Shown here: in pieces, positions 11,119 through 22,557 of the stretch
Layout: each line of letters begins with the position of its first letter
Position numbering within the stretch: the stretch's first letter is position 1
Assembly (NCBI GenBank): GCA_963921825.1
Contig: OY997594.1
Location: 65,085,675 to 65,149,674, forward strand
DNA: 64,000 bases
Origin: Erodium maritimum
Taxonomy: Eukaryota; Streptophyta; Magnoliopsida; Geraniales; Geraniaceae
Direction: 5' to 3'
Translations under genes and position numbers: made by a program
Notes under the pieces: generated by a model
Databases searched by the model: none
Told to the model about the DNA's origin: nothing
Seen by the model: only the letters and a program-made list of their open reading frames with translations

Positions 11119-14100
11119 CTCCCCCGCAGCTGAAGCGGGAGCAGGGCGAACACTGAGGCTGGAGCAAAACCGTTGAAAGAGGAAACACGGCAAGCCCTTC
11201 ATGAAAATGTCGGCATATTGAAAGGCCGCTGGAACGTGGAGGACACGGACATCACCAACCTGAACTTTCTCTCGGACAAAATGCACATCAAGCTCCACAT
11301 GTTTTGTGCGATGGTGTTGAACGGGGTTGCTGGATAAGTAAACCGCTGAGATATTGTCGCAGAAAACCACGGAAGCTTGGCGAACAGCGATACGCAGCTC
11401 GAAAAGAAGATTGCGGAGCCATGTTGTTTCAGCAACCGCATTGGCAACAGCCCTGTACTCGGCCTCCGCACTGGACCTGGAGACGGTAGGCTGCCGTTTA
11501 GAGGACCATGACACAAGATTACTACCAAGGAATATGCAGAAGCCGGAGGTGGAACGGCGAGAATCCGGGCAGCCGGCCCAATCGGCATCCGAATAAGCTG
11601 TAAGGGCAAGAGAGGATGATGGAGTGAGGAAGAGACCCAAAGATGACGTCCCTTTGACATAACGGAGCACCCGTTTGAGAAATTGGAGGTGCGGCTCTCT
11701 CGGATCATGCATAAACAAACATATTTGTTGCACGATGTAAGAGAGGTCGGGCCGAGTTATGCATAAATATTGGAGTACACCAGCAAGTTGGCGATAAAGA
11801 GACGGATTCTGAACCGGCGGTCCGGAAGTAGCACTCAATTTGGAAGACGTATCAACCGGTGTAGCACATGGATTGCACGAAGACATGGATGCTCGAGCCA
11901 ATATGTTGTTGGCGTATTGATGTTGAGAGAGAAACAATCCTTGTGTAGACCGTGTAACTTGAATGCCAAGAAAATGACTTAAGCTACCAAGGTCTGTCAT
12001 TGCAAACTCATGAGACAAAGAGTTGATGACTTGGCGAAGCAAAGAGGATGAGGAAGCTGTTAAAACAATATCATCAACATACAATAATAGGTAAGCAGAA
12101 CCAGTGACGCCATGAAAAATAAACAGAGATGAGTCACAAGTGCTGCTACGAAACCCTTGAGAAACAAGAAACTGTGCAAACCGTTGATACCAAGCCCTCG
12201 GCGCTTTCTTGAGGCCGTAGAGTGATTTTCGCAAGCGACACACTTTGTGAAGTGCGCTAGGATCGACGAAACCGGGAGGTTGGTGCATGAACACAGTTTC
12301 AACAAGGTCTCCATGTAAAAATGCGTTTTTGACGTCTAGCTGGTGGATCGGCCAAGAAGAAGAGACCGCCAAGCTGAGGACAGTACGTATAGTTGTGGGT
12401 TTAACCACAGGGCTAAAGGTTTCATCGCAATCGACCCCGACTTGTTGAGTTTTACCGTTGACTACCAAACGAGCTTTATAGCGGTGTAAAGTCCCATCAG
12501 CAAGGAACTTGTGACGAAATAACCACATGCAACAGATTACTGGAGCATTGGGTGGGCGAGGGACTAAGTCCCAAGTTCCGTTATCAATGAGAGCACGAAA
12601 CTCTTCATGCATGGCAGCAGACCATTCAGGATCGCGGAGAGCCAAGTATGGAGATTTTGGTAAGGGTGAAATATTTGATACGTGGAGGTTAAGACGGGAA
12701 AGCGGTCGGAGGAGGCCATGTCTAGAGCGAGTAACCATTGGGTGTTGGGTCGGTGGAGGTGGAGGTGGTGGTGACATGGAGTTAGTGGTGATGGTAGGAG
12801 AGGTCGGACCGATGGTGAGTGAGGGAGAACATGATGGAGTAATGGAAGGACTGGAAGGTGTAGATAATGGTGAAATAGGATGTTGTGTTGTAGTAGGTGA
12901 TGAACATGACTGCGAAGATAAATGTTATGTTGCAACAGGATTGTGATATGTATATGACTCCTGCATAGAGAGGGGTATAGTGCTTGTATCCGATTGTAAA
13001 AATGAATATGTTAGGTGATTGGGGTTAGAAACAGATGCATAAGGAAAAGACGTTTCATCAAATGTGACATGGCGTGAAACATAGATGGTACATGAGGTTA
13101 AGTCCAAGCATCTGTACCCACGAAAATTTGATGGGTATCCTAGGAAGATACATCGAGAGGAGCGATTGTCCAGCTTGTGGTGTCGTTTGGCAGAGAGGTT
13201 TGGAAAGCAAAGACAACCGAATGTGCGGAGATGGGAATATGTAGGGTGTTTTAAGTAAAGTAGGGACATGGGGGTTCTAAATTGGAGTAATCGGGAAGGT
13301 AAAATGTTGTGGAGATAGGTGGCGGTATGGAGAGCTTCAACCCAAAAATGTGAGGGTAGAGATGCGTGATGGAGGAGAGTTAATGTGATCTCATTGAGGC
13401 GACGAATCATCCGCTCAGCTTTTCCATTCTGTGGAGAAGTTTGGGGACATGAAAAACGAAAACTAAACCCCTTAGTTTGTGTGAGTTTATGGAACGATGA
13501 GTTATCGAATTCCCGTCCTAAGTCACATTGAAAAGTTTTAATTGGTAGGCCAAATTGAGTATGTATATAAGTAGAGAATTCAAGAAACTTTGAAAACACT
13601 TCAGACTTGAATTTGATGGGAAAGACCCAAACATAGTGTGAAAAATCATCTACTAAAACCATGTAATATTTGTAACCATCCGTGCTTGATATAGGAGAGG
13701 TCCAAAGATCACTATGGATGATGTCAAAAGGAAAAAGGGATTGAGAAGAAGAATCAGTAAAAGGTAACCTTTTATGTTTACTAATCTGACAAGAAATACA
13801 TAACTGAGAAGTAAGTTTATGAGTACAAGAAATACACTTAATATGTTGAAGGTGTTGCATGATTTGCATGCTAGGATGGCCTAGGCGGTTATGCCAATGA
13901 TTTGGTGAAGTGGAGCTAAAATTGGCACATGGAGATACATTTTTGGATGGTGGAACGAGAGGATATAGATCACCCGTGCTGTTGCTCCTCATGATTATCT
14001 TCCCAGTCTGCAGATCCTTGATAAAGAAACCAAAAGCATCAAACTCAATGGATACATTATTATCCCTAGTAAATTGTCTAACGGATATCAAATTCTTGAT

Positions 14101-15408
14101 GATATTAGGGGTGTGTAAGACTTTAGATAAAGATAAGGTTTTGGATGGAAAATGTATGGTTGTGGTGCCGGATCCGCGAACCGGAATGGTCATGCCGTTC
14201 CCTACATAAATAGAGCGTATCATACTTTCATTAAAAGGGGGAACAAGGGTACCTGAGTTGGATGTAAGATGCGACGTTGAGGCGGAGTCGAAATACCATT
14301 GGGTATCGCTTGGTGAAGCAAGAGATGTGGTCGGTAGAGCATGTCCGAGTTGAGAGAGACGGAGATCAGTAGAGTCTGCAATGTGTGCTTCGACATGATC
14401 ATGCTGGGATGTTTGTTTCTGTGGCTTTCGGGACGTGGTGGTGGTCTGGTTATTGTTGTTGATCCAAGGGGCCACCCATCCCTGTTGAGTAGGATACGGA
14501 CATGGAGGAGGGACATAGTTGTGAGGCCATGTTGGTGGTGACCAGTAAGGTTGAGGTTTAATATAAGAGGGTGGTGGTTGATGGTAAGTAGGTGCAGAGC
14601 CACGGTATGGAGGTTGGTTGTTCCAATTTGGTCGGCGCGGTGGACCATAATGGCGAGGTCTAAAGCTTCTTGAGGACGGGGGCCGAGAGTTAGGTCGAGT
14701 AGTAGTTGTAAATGCCGAAGGTGGTGATGATTCTTGTCGTGCAGAGCGTCGTTGTTCTTCAAGTTGAAGCATGCTTCTAGCAACATCAAATGAGGGTAGA
14801 GTTTGGTTGATGTAAGCACCAACTGTGTCAAATTCTGGAGGTAAACCACGGACTAATTGGAGGACAAGTCGTTGATCGTTGACGGTACTTCCAACATCTT
14901 GTAGTTGATCAGCAAGGTCCTTGAGACGTTGGCAATATGTATCGAGGGACGGTTGGGCTGTGAGGGTAAGAGTATTGAACTCATGTTCAAGAGCAGGGGC
15001 TCGAGAACCTTTATTGTTGTGAAAGTGATTTTGGAGACGGGTCCAAGCGGCATGTGCGGTGGAATCAGTTTCGAGTATGCGTCCTAAAAGATCATCGGAG
15101 ACGGTGCCGTAGATCCATTGAAGGACGTGGGCATCAACTTCGCACCAAGACTCATAGTCGGGGTTGTCTGGTGCGGGTGCCGGAGATCCATCGATATGGG
15201 AAGTGACTTTGTATCCTTTGCAGTGTAAAAGGAAAAGTTTAACCCATTGTGAATAGGTTACACGAGTTCCATCTAACACACGAACTTTGTGTTGTATATT
15301 TGAGACAGTGAATACTGGATGCAGGTTTTGGCGTGCAGCATGATGGGTAGAAACATGTGTGTTGGTGACTGTTGCAGTATTGGTGGAGTCTTCGTCTTCA
15401 AGTGACAT
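11113..15408 (-). pseudogene. Copia gag-pol with one in-frame stop
   Basis: A single frame of about 1430 codons runs from ATG at 15408 to TAG at 11113-11115, interrupted once by TAA at 12925-12927 in the linker between integrase and RT. Before the stop are a UBN2-type gag, a protease with FDSASTSH (DSA in place of the commoner DSG, about residue 370), the integrase zinc region HNRLGHPS...CISCQISKHKR and the integrase core with HSDLW, CDLGREF and PQNGKAER. After it come MVTRSRHGL, RT with YVDDIV, and RNase H with YSDADWAGC and AEAEYRA. No CCHC knuckle is visible in gag. The linker after the stop stays open and in frame, so this is one recent point mutation rather than two genes. Confidence 0.9.
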
Positions 15409-15485
15409 GGTAATGAAATAAGGAAAGAAACAAACAATAAAAAAAAGGGAAGTTAAAGAGGTTATTTATATTTGCTCTGATACCA

Positions 15486-15630
15486 TATTGGTTTACGTAA
15501 GTGTCATGCTAATGCATGCACATCATTGCTTTATTTATATACTGCAGAAGCAGTTATACATGGCAGTTATACATATGAATAGACATGATATAGAAGTTAC
15601 AATGCTGACTAGGAATAACTGTGACTAACA
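15486..15630 (-). repeat. 5' LTR of Ale-type copia
   Basis: 145 bp, matching the 3' LTR except for two transitions (GTGTCATG for GTGCCATG, AACTGTG for AACCGTG). It is followed by the tRNA-Met primer site. Confidence 0.92.
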
Positions 15631-15875
15631 ACGAAGACCGAAAAGATGGGGAGCAAGGCCAACCGACGACGGAAGCCTCGACGTCCTTGTCAAATAAACA
15701 ATGGAAGAGAATGGGGAAGGCCAAGAGGAGAGGAGGTCCACCGCCGACGACGTTCAAGGCTCTAGCCGAACCCCGCCGACGATGGACGAGAAGGCGAGTA
15801 ACAATTGTTAAAGTGCTAAGGTTTGTAGGAGCATTTAGAATTGTACTGTTTTGAGATCTTAATAAAGTTCGACTC

Positions 15876-16275
15876 ATATTTCATTTCCAAGTGAGAAAAC
15901 ATCGTTCTTTTCACTAAGGAAAACATCGTGACCCAGGCAATAAAGTCAACATGTTCAAAACGCCAGTCTTGTTCGCCAAGAAAAAGGCGAGCACTTTGGA
16001 TGCTGTAAGACTACACATAATATATTTTCCAACGGTACGTTTATGAGACCATAATATATGCATTGCAACGAAATATATAAATGTCCATCAAAATTTAAAA
16101 AATTAATCTGTAAAAATATATGTAGGATGGCCTCATAAGACGAGACAGAGAAAGGTTTGATGCCTTAAGCTACTAAAGTTGGACTCCCTGAGCTAAAGAC
16201 TGTCCCATAACTACATATATAACTCTAAAAGCTTCAATAACCCTATTAGTTATTTGTAGAACAATTGTTTGCCTC
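15876..16275. other. Spacer downstream of PABP
   Basis: AT-rich, no gene. The part nearest 16275 is the 3' UTR of the minus-strand poly(A)-binding protein gene. Confidence 0.5.
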
Positions 16276-19200
16276 TCAATTTACTGCGACCTCAGCTGAT
16301 AAGTAGCTTGGATGCACAGCCTCCCCGTTCACTTTGGTCTTGGTCAGCTTCAGAACCGTTACAGCTTCCTCAACTTTTGCAGCCAGCGACTCTGGCGACT
16401 CCAATAACAGAAGAAGCTCCGAGTTGTCCATTTCCAGAAGCATCCCCGTAATCTTCCCAGCAAGATCGGGCTGTCAACAAACATACAATACATATTTCAC
16501 ATGTCGTGAACAACTCTAAGAATAAAGGAAATTGTACATAGCTATCGTCTATATAAATTACTTTCTTTTTTTTGTCTTTTTAATAGTTTTATCTTTTAAG
16601 GAGTCCTTTTCGCATCTAACCAAGCTGTTTTTGGTAGCTATGAAGTCTTTTGATATTCAGGGTCATGCACATTTTCGTCAATTTTGAGCTGAGCTCCATA
16701 CGATATACCTTATGATTGTGGACAAGGGGGTACAATCGCTCGCCGAGCATTTTCTTTTGCTGCTCAGGGGGGGCAGCAGCAAGCATGCTGCTATTCAGCA
16801 TCTCTGCACTCTGTGGACCAGTGCCTTCAGCATTGGGAGAGCCTCTCGTTCCTTTGTTCATCTCTCGGGAACGGCCGTTTGACATGAACTTAGCCTGCAC
16901 ATTTCCCTGTTATTGATAATTAATGATGAAGCGTGTAAGACAAGATTGAGAAACACAATATTCTAGAGTACAAAATGCAGTCAAACTTTTGAATGCTAGT
17001 GCACACAAGCCATAGTAGTTTTATACGTTATGGCTGCTAACGATATTAGTTGTTATCTTTAGCAGTTGTCCTTCTATATGAATGTTAATGACGCTCCTAT
17101 CTGTAATTTGTTCACAATTCCAGTTTTATTGCATAAGTAAATAATTTCTCTGAGCACGGTTAGATATTACTTTTGCGAACAGGAATAGATGTCATATGCA
17201 CATTAATGAAAAAACAAATTCTACTATTTGGGAGGTAACGTGAGTAAGTTTTCAGCGCATAAAAACGATGATAAAGAGTTGCCCGGCGCAAGAGGCTACC
17301 ACCACTTTGGGGGTTCGGGGAGGATCATAGTGAACACAATCTTCCCCTGCCTCTCCAGAGAAGCCAAGGTCACAGAGTAACAACTACATTGTTTCATCTG
17401 GACTCACCCTCAGACAGGAGAAACGATAGTAATATGCAAACCTGTAGATTGTTTGAATCTCTTGAAGAAGCCATTGGGTGAGTAGACTGTGGTGGCATGT
17501 ATGAAACAGAATGAACACCTCCATGTGGTAGCATATTTCCATTTATCCTGCCTCTGTTTTGCCGTCTTGGAAAATTGGGAATCTGAAAACAATTTTAGAA
17601 CAAGTAGGTAATGTAAATTCAAGCAATCCTTAGAATGTACAGAACCAAAATATTTTATAAGTAGGACATGGCAGTTTAATAAGGTTAGAGTAGTAAGAAT
17701 ATGATGCATCATACATAGGATAAGATATCCCAATGCATTCACACCTAGGGCTAGGGTTGAACTGTACAACTCCCAAATAAATATGCAGCAATATAACCTG
17801 TTTGACAGAGTTATATGCATATATGAGCAACATTATCTTTATGTGTTCAAAGATCCTAAAAAATCTTATATGAAATCACTAGACATTTAGAAAATTCTAA
17901 AGTGTGGCAAGCATCATTCATCAGCTTTTGGCTTTTTCCGATGATACGGTTAGTCTAGAAACCCCCAAACTATATAGGTTAAACCAGATTGAGGATGATC
18001 TAAGATTGGTTAAACCATATACTACTTGACGGTAATGTTTCTGAGTTGTTGAAAAGAGTAGGTACTTACAAAAGGATAAGGAGGAGGCTGAAAGCCTGGT
18101 CTTGTTGCAGGTGCAAAACCACTAGGTCTCCATCCTGGCCTCAAACCCAAAGGCTGATACGACATGAACCCAGGTCGTGGAGGTACATGTGGACCAACAC
18201 TAGAAGGAGCAGTGTAGTAAAAAGGAGGGAATGCATTAGGGATAATAGTGGTTGAAGGTCCTGGCATGGCAGCTAAACGTTGTGAGTATTGCATCTGCAA
18301 GTGCGCTTGTCTGTCATCTTTTCTTTGAGCAATAGCGACATATAATGGCTTCCGGTGGAACATGTGTCCTACGAGATGTCCACGGAAGAAGGTCAGAACG
18401 ACTCGAGATAAAGCATCAACAATGTGAAGGGTTTTACTAACATGCTGCTTTTGAAAATATAACAGCATGTGATAGTATGCTCAGTTTTTTAATAAAAGCC
18501 ACCAATGTAATACCATATTCAAATAATAAATCTTAGTAAACTTACCATGAAAAGAATTCACAGCTTTATTTGCCTCCTCTGGGGTGGTGAAACACACAAA
18601 TCCAAATCCCTTGCTTATTCCTTTTTCATCTCTCATAAGTTTTGCAGATGTTATCGTGCCACACTTGCTAAAGTGTATTCGTAGCTCTTCATCAGTGACA
18701 TCATCATCAATGTTCTTCACATACACATTGGAGCCCTACAAAATTAAAAGGAATAAAAGATAAATCATAAATTCACAAGTTTATAAGCAGGTAAAAATGT
18801 CCATCAAACTACCTTGTATTTCATAATTTGCTCCTTCCGTTTCTCCTCAAATTGACGGCGCAATATCTGCTCCCGTTCCACTTTCTTTTGCGCCCTTGCC
18901 ACATAGAGAACCTTTGAGCCTACTCAATAAACATATTGAAGGAAAATATTTAATATCAGCAAATTGTTATCAGGGGCATAATGGGGATTAAAGGGATGCA
19001 TAACCTACCAAGTTGTGTTCCATTCATTGCTTCCACTGCTTGCTTAGCATCATCAGGACTATCAAAATTTACAAAGCCAAAACCTTTGGACATACCATTA
19101 TCTTCCTTTGCGATAACCAAGCTAACAATGTTTCCAAACTGAGAAAACTTTTCCCGTAAGAACTCTTCAGTGAGATCAAGATCCAAATTTTTTATATACA

Positions 19201-20695
19201 AGTTTGTATATTTAGCATCCTGACTAGGTGAAATCCGGTCACTCCTTTTTAGAAACTTTCCAACATATCTGCAATTATAATTATGGTGACAATCAATTAA
19301 TATATAGTGACCAAAAAAGGCAACGGGTTAATATATAGATTAAAACAAATATGATTGGCATGTCTCAACATATATGAACAAGACAGAGTGGCACATACAG
19401 CTGTTTGCCTTCAACAGTGGATCTGTTAAGTGACTCCATGGCAGCATTTGCAGATTCCTCAGATTCATACTGAACAAAACCATACCCTTTACTCTTACCA
19501 TCATCAGATGCAACAACTTTACACGATAAAATGTTGCCAAAATCTTTAAACAATTCTTGAAGTCCCACATTGTCAATTGACTCGTTCAAGTTCTACACAA
19601 ATAATAACAAAACCACCAAAGAGAAGATAATAATATTAAGAATGAATGCAAGTAGTTGTATCTAATGACATATTAGCGTACAAAGGCAGATACCTTCACG
19701 AACAGATTCCCCACGCCACTTCTTCTGGCATCAGGATCGCGATGTGACCATGTAACCCTTATAACTTTTCCATTCAATGGTGTATGATTCTTCGTGTCAA
19801 TAGCCCGAACAGCTGAGCAGCATAACCCACAAAGTTCCACATCAAATTAAAACATCAAACATCATTAATACATATAAACATTAATATAGTAAACATATGA
19901 ATTTCTCCTCTCTGTTATAAATCAGAGTGGGACGGGAATAGAAGTATGAGATATTATGACACAACTTACATGGATCATCTCAACTCAACCTGGACAGAGC
20001 CAAACACTAATCACTCCCCATTAGTACAACTAATTTTACTCACGGACAAGAAATTAGAATAATCTAACAGAGTGCTATAACCTCTGGTCTGTTCTTCAAG
20101 CAACAATTTCACACCAACCAAACACACTAAGAGACTGAAGAGCACTTTCATGGCAAATAAATCAATCAAATCAGAGAAACCTATTGGATATCCATCCTGG
20201 TAATTAACAGGTTCAATTCTCAAACACCTGAAAATCAATCAAAACCACTACACACAAAAACTTCACAAAACTCAAAACTCAAAATCGATCGAATCACTGA
20301 TTGGCATGACCAAAAGATCCATACCAGAATACAGACAACTAACCCCTTTTGTCCCCCCTTAATCAAATTCCAACTCTAAATTAACAAACAAATCAACGTA
20401 GATCATAATTCACGAGACAGAACCAACAACGATCAGAACAAAAAAACGAAAAATCCAAGCACATTATAGAATGATCGAGCGGAACAGTACCATCGCGTTG
20501 ATCTAAGAAGTTCACGTAGCCGTAGCAGAGGGATTGCCCGGTGTTGGAGTCCCTGCAGACGCGTACGGACGAGAAGCTCTCGAACTCCTTGAATGCCTCG
20601 TAAAGATGTCCGTCGGTAATGTCGGGATGGAGGTCGCCGACGTACAGCGACACGGTAGTTGCGGCGGCGGCGGCCACCGTCGGAGACGCCTCCAT
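16276..20695 (-). CDS. PABP: Cytoplasmic poly(A)-binding protein, 10 exons, 635 aa
   Basis: PABP binds mRNA poly(A) tails in the cytoplasm and supports translation and mRNA stability. Coding exons, 5' to 3': 20695-20491, 19812-19694, 19592-19399, 19268-19009, 18919-18813, 18735-18546, 18368-18070, 17582-17442, 16906-16709, 16470-16276. All junctions are GT-AG and all phases agree (1908 nt). There are four RRMs: RRM1 from residue 16 (SLYVGDL, YGYVNF), RRM2 from 104 ([15 protein letters not shown]), RRM3 from 195 ([15 protein letters not shown]) and RRM4 from 297 ([15 protein letters not shown]). A Pro/Gly-rich linker follows, then a PABC/MLLE domain (about 545-622) with [10 protein letters not shown]. 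The start MEASPTV is the first ATG giving full RRM1. It resembles the plant PAB2/4/8 class by overall architecture. No defect is seen. Confidence 0.95.
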
Positions 20696-20957
20696 GTCGA
20701 TCACTCCGAACGAGCAATTCACAAGCACCGAGTGCTTGAGATTTTCGATTCGATTTCGTATCGGAGACCGAATAGAGATCAGAACCAAAATAGCAGAAAC
20801 AGAGGTTAGGGATGGAATGGGGTTTTATAGGACAATGATTAAGGGTCTGTTTGGATGAATTAAACCAGACTGAGATTTTCAGAAACCCGAAAATATTAAA
20901 CGACTTCACTGTGCGAATTTCGCATGGCCGCGGGAGGTTGGGCCGTTGTGACCAGGT

Positions 20958-20982
20958 AACACGCGCGCAAGTGGCGCGTGTT
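20958..20982. promoter_or_regulatory. CGCG-box palindrome upstream of PABP
   Basis: AACACGCGC and GCGCGTGTT form a perfect 9-bp inverted repeat around a 7-nt spacer, about 265 bp upstream of the PABP start codon. ACGCG/CGCGT cores are known targets of CAMTA calmodulin-binding factors. A regulatory role here is inferred only from sequence and position. Confidence 0.45.
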
Positions 20983-22557
20983 TAGCACAGCTTAATTTAT
21001 TTAATCAGATTATTATACGATATATAAAAATATAGTTAAAAATAATTGAGCTTTCTACCACTAGAATTTAATTAACTATTAACAAAATTTATAAGAGAAC
21101 ATAATCATTAATCATAATACCCAAGGGAACATCCAAGTGATCCGAAGATTATATTTTATAAGGAAGATTTTGAGTTGGAGTCTGAACAAACAACTACATA
21201 TATTATAAATATGGAATGCATCAATTTTCAAAGTTCTAGCATCAAAACATTATGTTACAACAATGAAATAATGTTTATATTTGCTATTCACTTTACTCTA
21301 AATTGTTAACAAAATTGAGTCTTAATGAATCATTTGAATTCGATTCATTAAATATTTTGATTTGGTTTAAATAAAATTCAAACATAAAATAAGGTTATTT
21401 AATAGACAAAACAAGTTCGGTTTAACTTTTCAAAATTATATAGGAGGTGTGCTCATCTATAATTAATAATATGTGTCTTTAAACAGAAATCGTTGTGTCA
21501 TATATTACATATCAACATGAAAGCATACAACAAATAATTGGACGAACAACGCAACAGAGTCTAGACTTATTAGACATACTCCATAACAAATAACACACTG
21601 CACAACAACTACACATAAACATGCATTAATTACAGTTATCTGTCCAGATTGAGTCGAACTCAAACTTTGACCGTTAGGATATGTTTTAATTAACGTAGTT
21701 ATACTCATTGCTCTAAAAATATCGATTGGGCGCCGTCTAGACGCCCGCCCAGGCCCCATTTTATGCTTAGCCGACCCGCCTAGGCGTCTAAACGCTTAGA
21801 ACAATTTTGTATAGTATAGGGATTAAATTAAAATAATTAGATGGTTGTGTAGAATTGTTTGGTATTGATGATACTATGGGTTGTACTTCTTAATTATTTG
21901 ATGTTATTTTTTGGGTATTTTAAATATTTGTTACTATTTTTAATATAATAAAATTTATATTTTACTTTTATACATATAATAATATATCTACTAGAAATGA
22001 AAAAATATAAAAATATATAAACCCGATTAATCTCCAACTCATCCGTAAAGATTTTAACCATTTGACTAATGCCTCTGCAATTTTTTTTTAGAACCTATCA
22101 AGTTATGATTCATAAGGCGCGTGGGAAAAAGAAAGCACGTGCAAGAGAGGAGTTAAAAGACTGCTTCAAAGGGACCCACACAGAATCGCACTCCCTCTAT
22201 ATTTATCGGCACCTTTAGCAGCCAAGCTTTGAGCTATATATATGCAAGCCTTATTTCCCGGCCACGTGTCGTCTCCTAGTGCTGTAGGATAGAACTAGAA
22301 ATCCCCCGATATACTCCGCCCTTCTTGGTTCGGTATTACAAATGCAGTGCGATTCGGACACGTTGGATACTAGCTTATTGGGCTCAATGGGCTGGGCCCA
22401 ACGGGCTGGGCCCATTACTTCCCCGACAACAATAATATAACAAATCAATGCAAGAATACACAACTTTTCCTGATCACCGAATAGGATACACATCCAGTAC
22501 ACAGTGATGACTGAAGTGAAGTGAAGAAAGAATGGAACTTTTTTCTGTAAACTTAAA
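20983..22557. other. PABP promoter side and spacer to the protease gene
   Basis: No gene is supported. The first part is AT-rich. A C/G-rich patch of GTCTAGACGCCCGCC followed by CGCCTAGGCGTCTAAACGC lies at about 21735-21800 and resembles dispersed-repeat debris. G-box/ABRE-like CACGTG cores occur at about 22135 and 22263. Two TGGGCCCA-type site II/TCP-like motifs lie at about 22390-22415. Which gene these serve is unclear. Confidence 0.45.

Larger units (their letters stand above)
10974..15630 (-). mobile_element. Young Ty1/copia retrotransposon, Ale/Retrofit type, 4657 bp
   Basis: Two 145-bp LTRs (3' LTR 10974-11118; 5' LTR 15486-15630) differ at only two positions by eye, so the insertion is recent. 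A perfect ACGAA target duplication flanks it (10969-10973 and 15631-15635). The primer site TGGTATCAGAGC (complement of 15474-15485) directly adjoins the 5' LTR, and the polypurine tract GCGGGGGAG adjoins the 3' LTR. The short LTRs and pol motifs such as VDCDETFSPVVKPTTIRTVL fit the Ale lineage. All expected parts are present and only one stop codon interrupts gag-pol. Confidence 0.93.
10452..15861 (-). mobile_element. Non-LTR retroposon, 748 bp net, split by copia
   Basis: A perfect 14-bp duplication, ATAAAGTTCGACTC, flanks the insertion (10438-10451 and 15862-15875). The left edge begins with seven T on the plus strand, so the element is minus-oriented with a short poly(A) tail. The body is split at ACGAA by the Ale-type copia; removing it leaves about 748 bp. 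Its minus-strand halves are 15861-15636 and 10968-10452. A GC-rich first part contains open frames without recognisable RT or endonuclease. It could be a 5'-truncated LINE or a non-autonomous SINE-like element. No pol III A/B boxes were identified. Confidence 0.7.

Noticed and set aside
12527..12946. Plus-strand 139-codon frame with poly-Gly
   Set aside because: It is antisense to the copia gag-pol linker; the Gly run mirrors the Pro run of the real frame.
22197..22260. TATA-like motif and ABRE suggesting an extra gene start near 22.2 kb
   Set aside because: No coding frame follows on the plus strand before the convergent protease 3' end.
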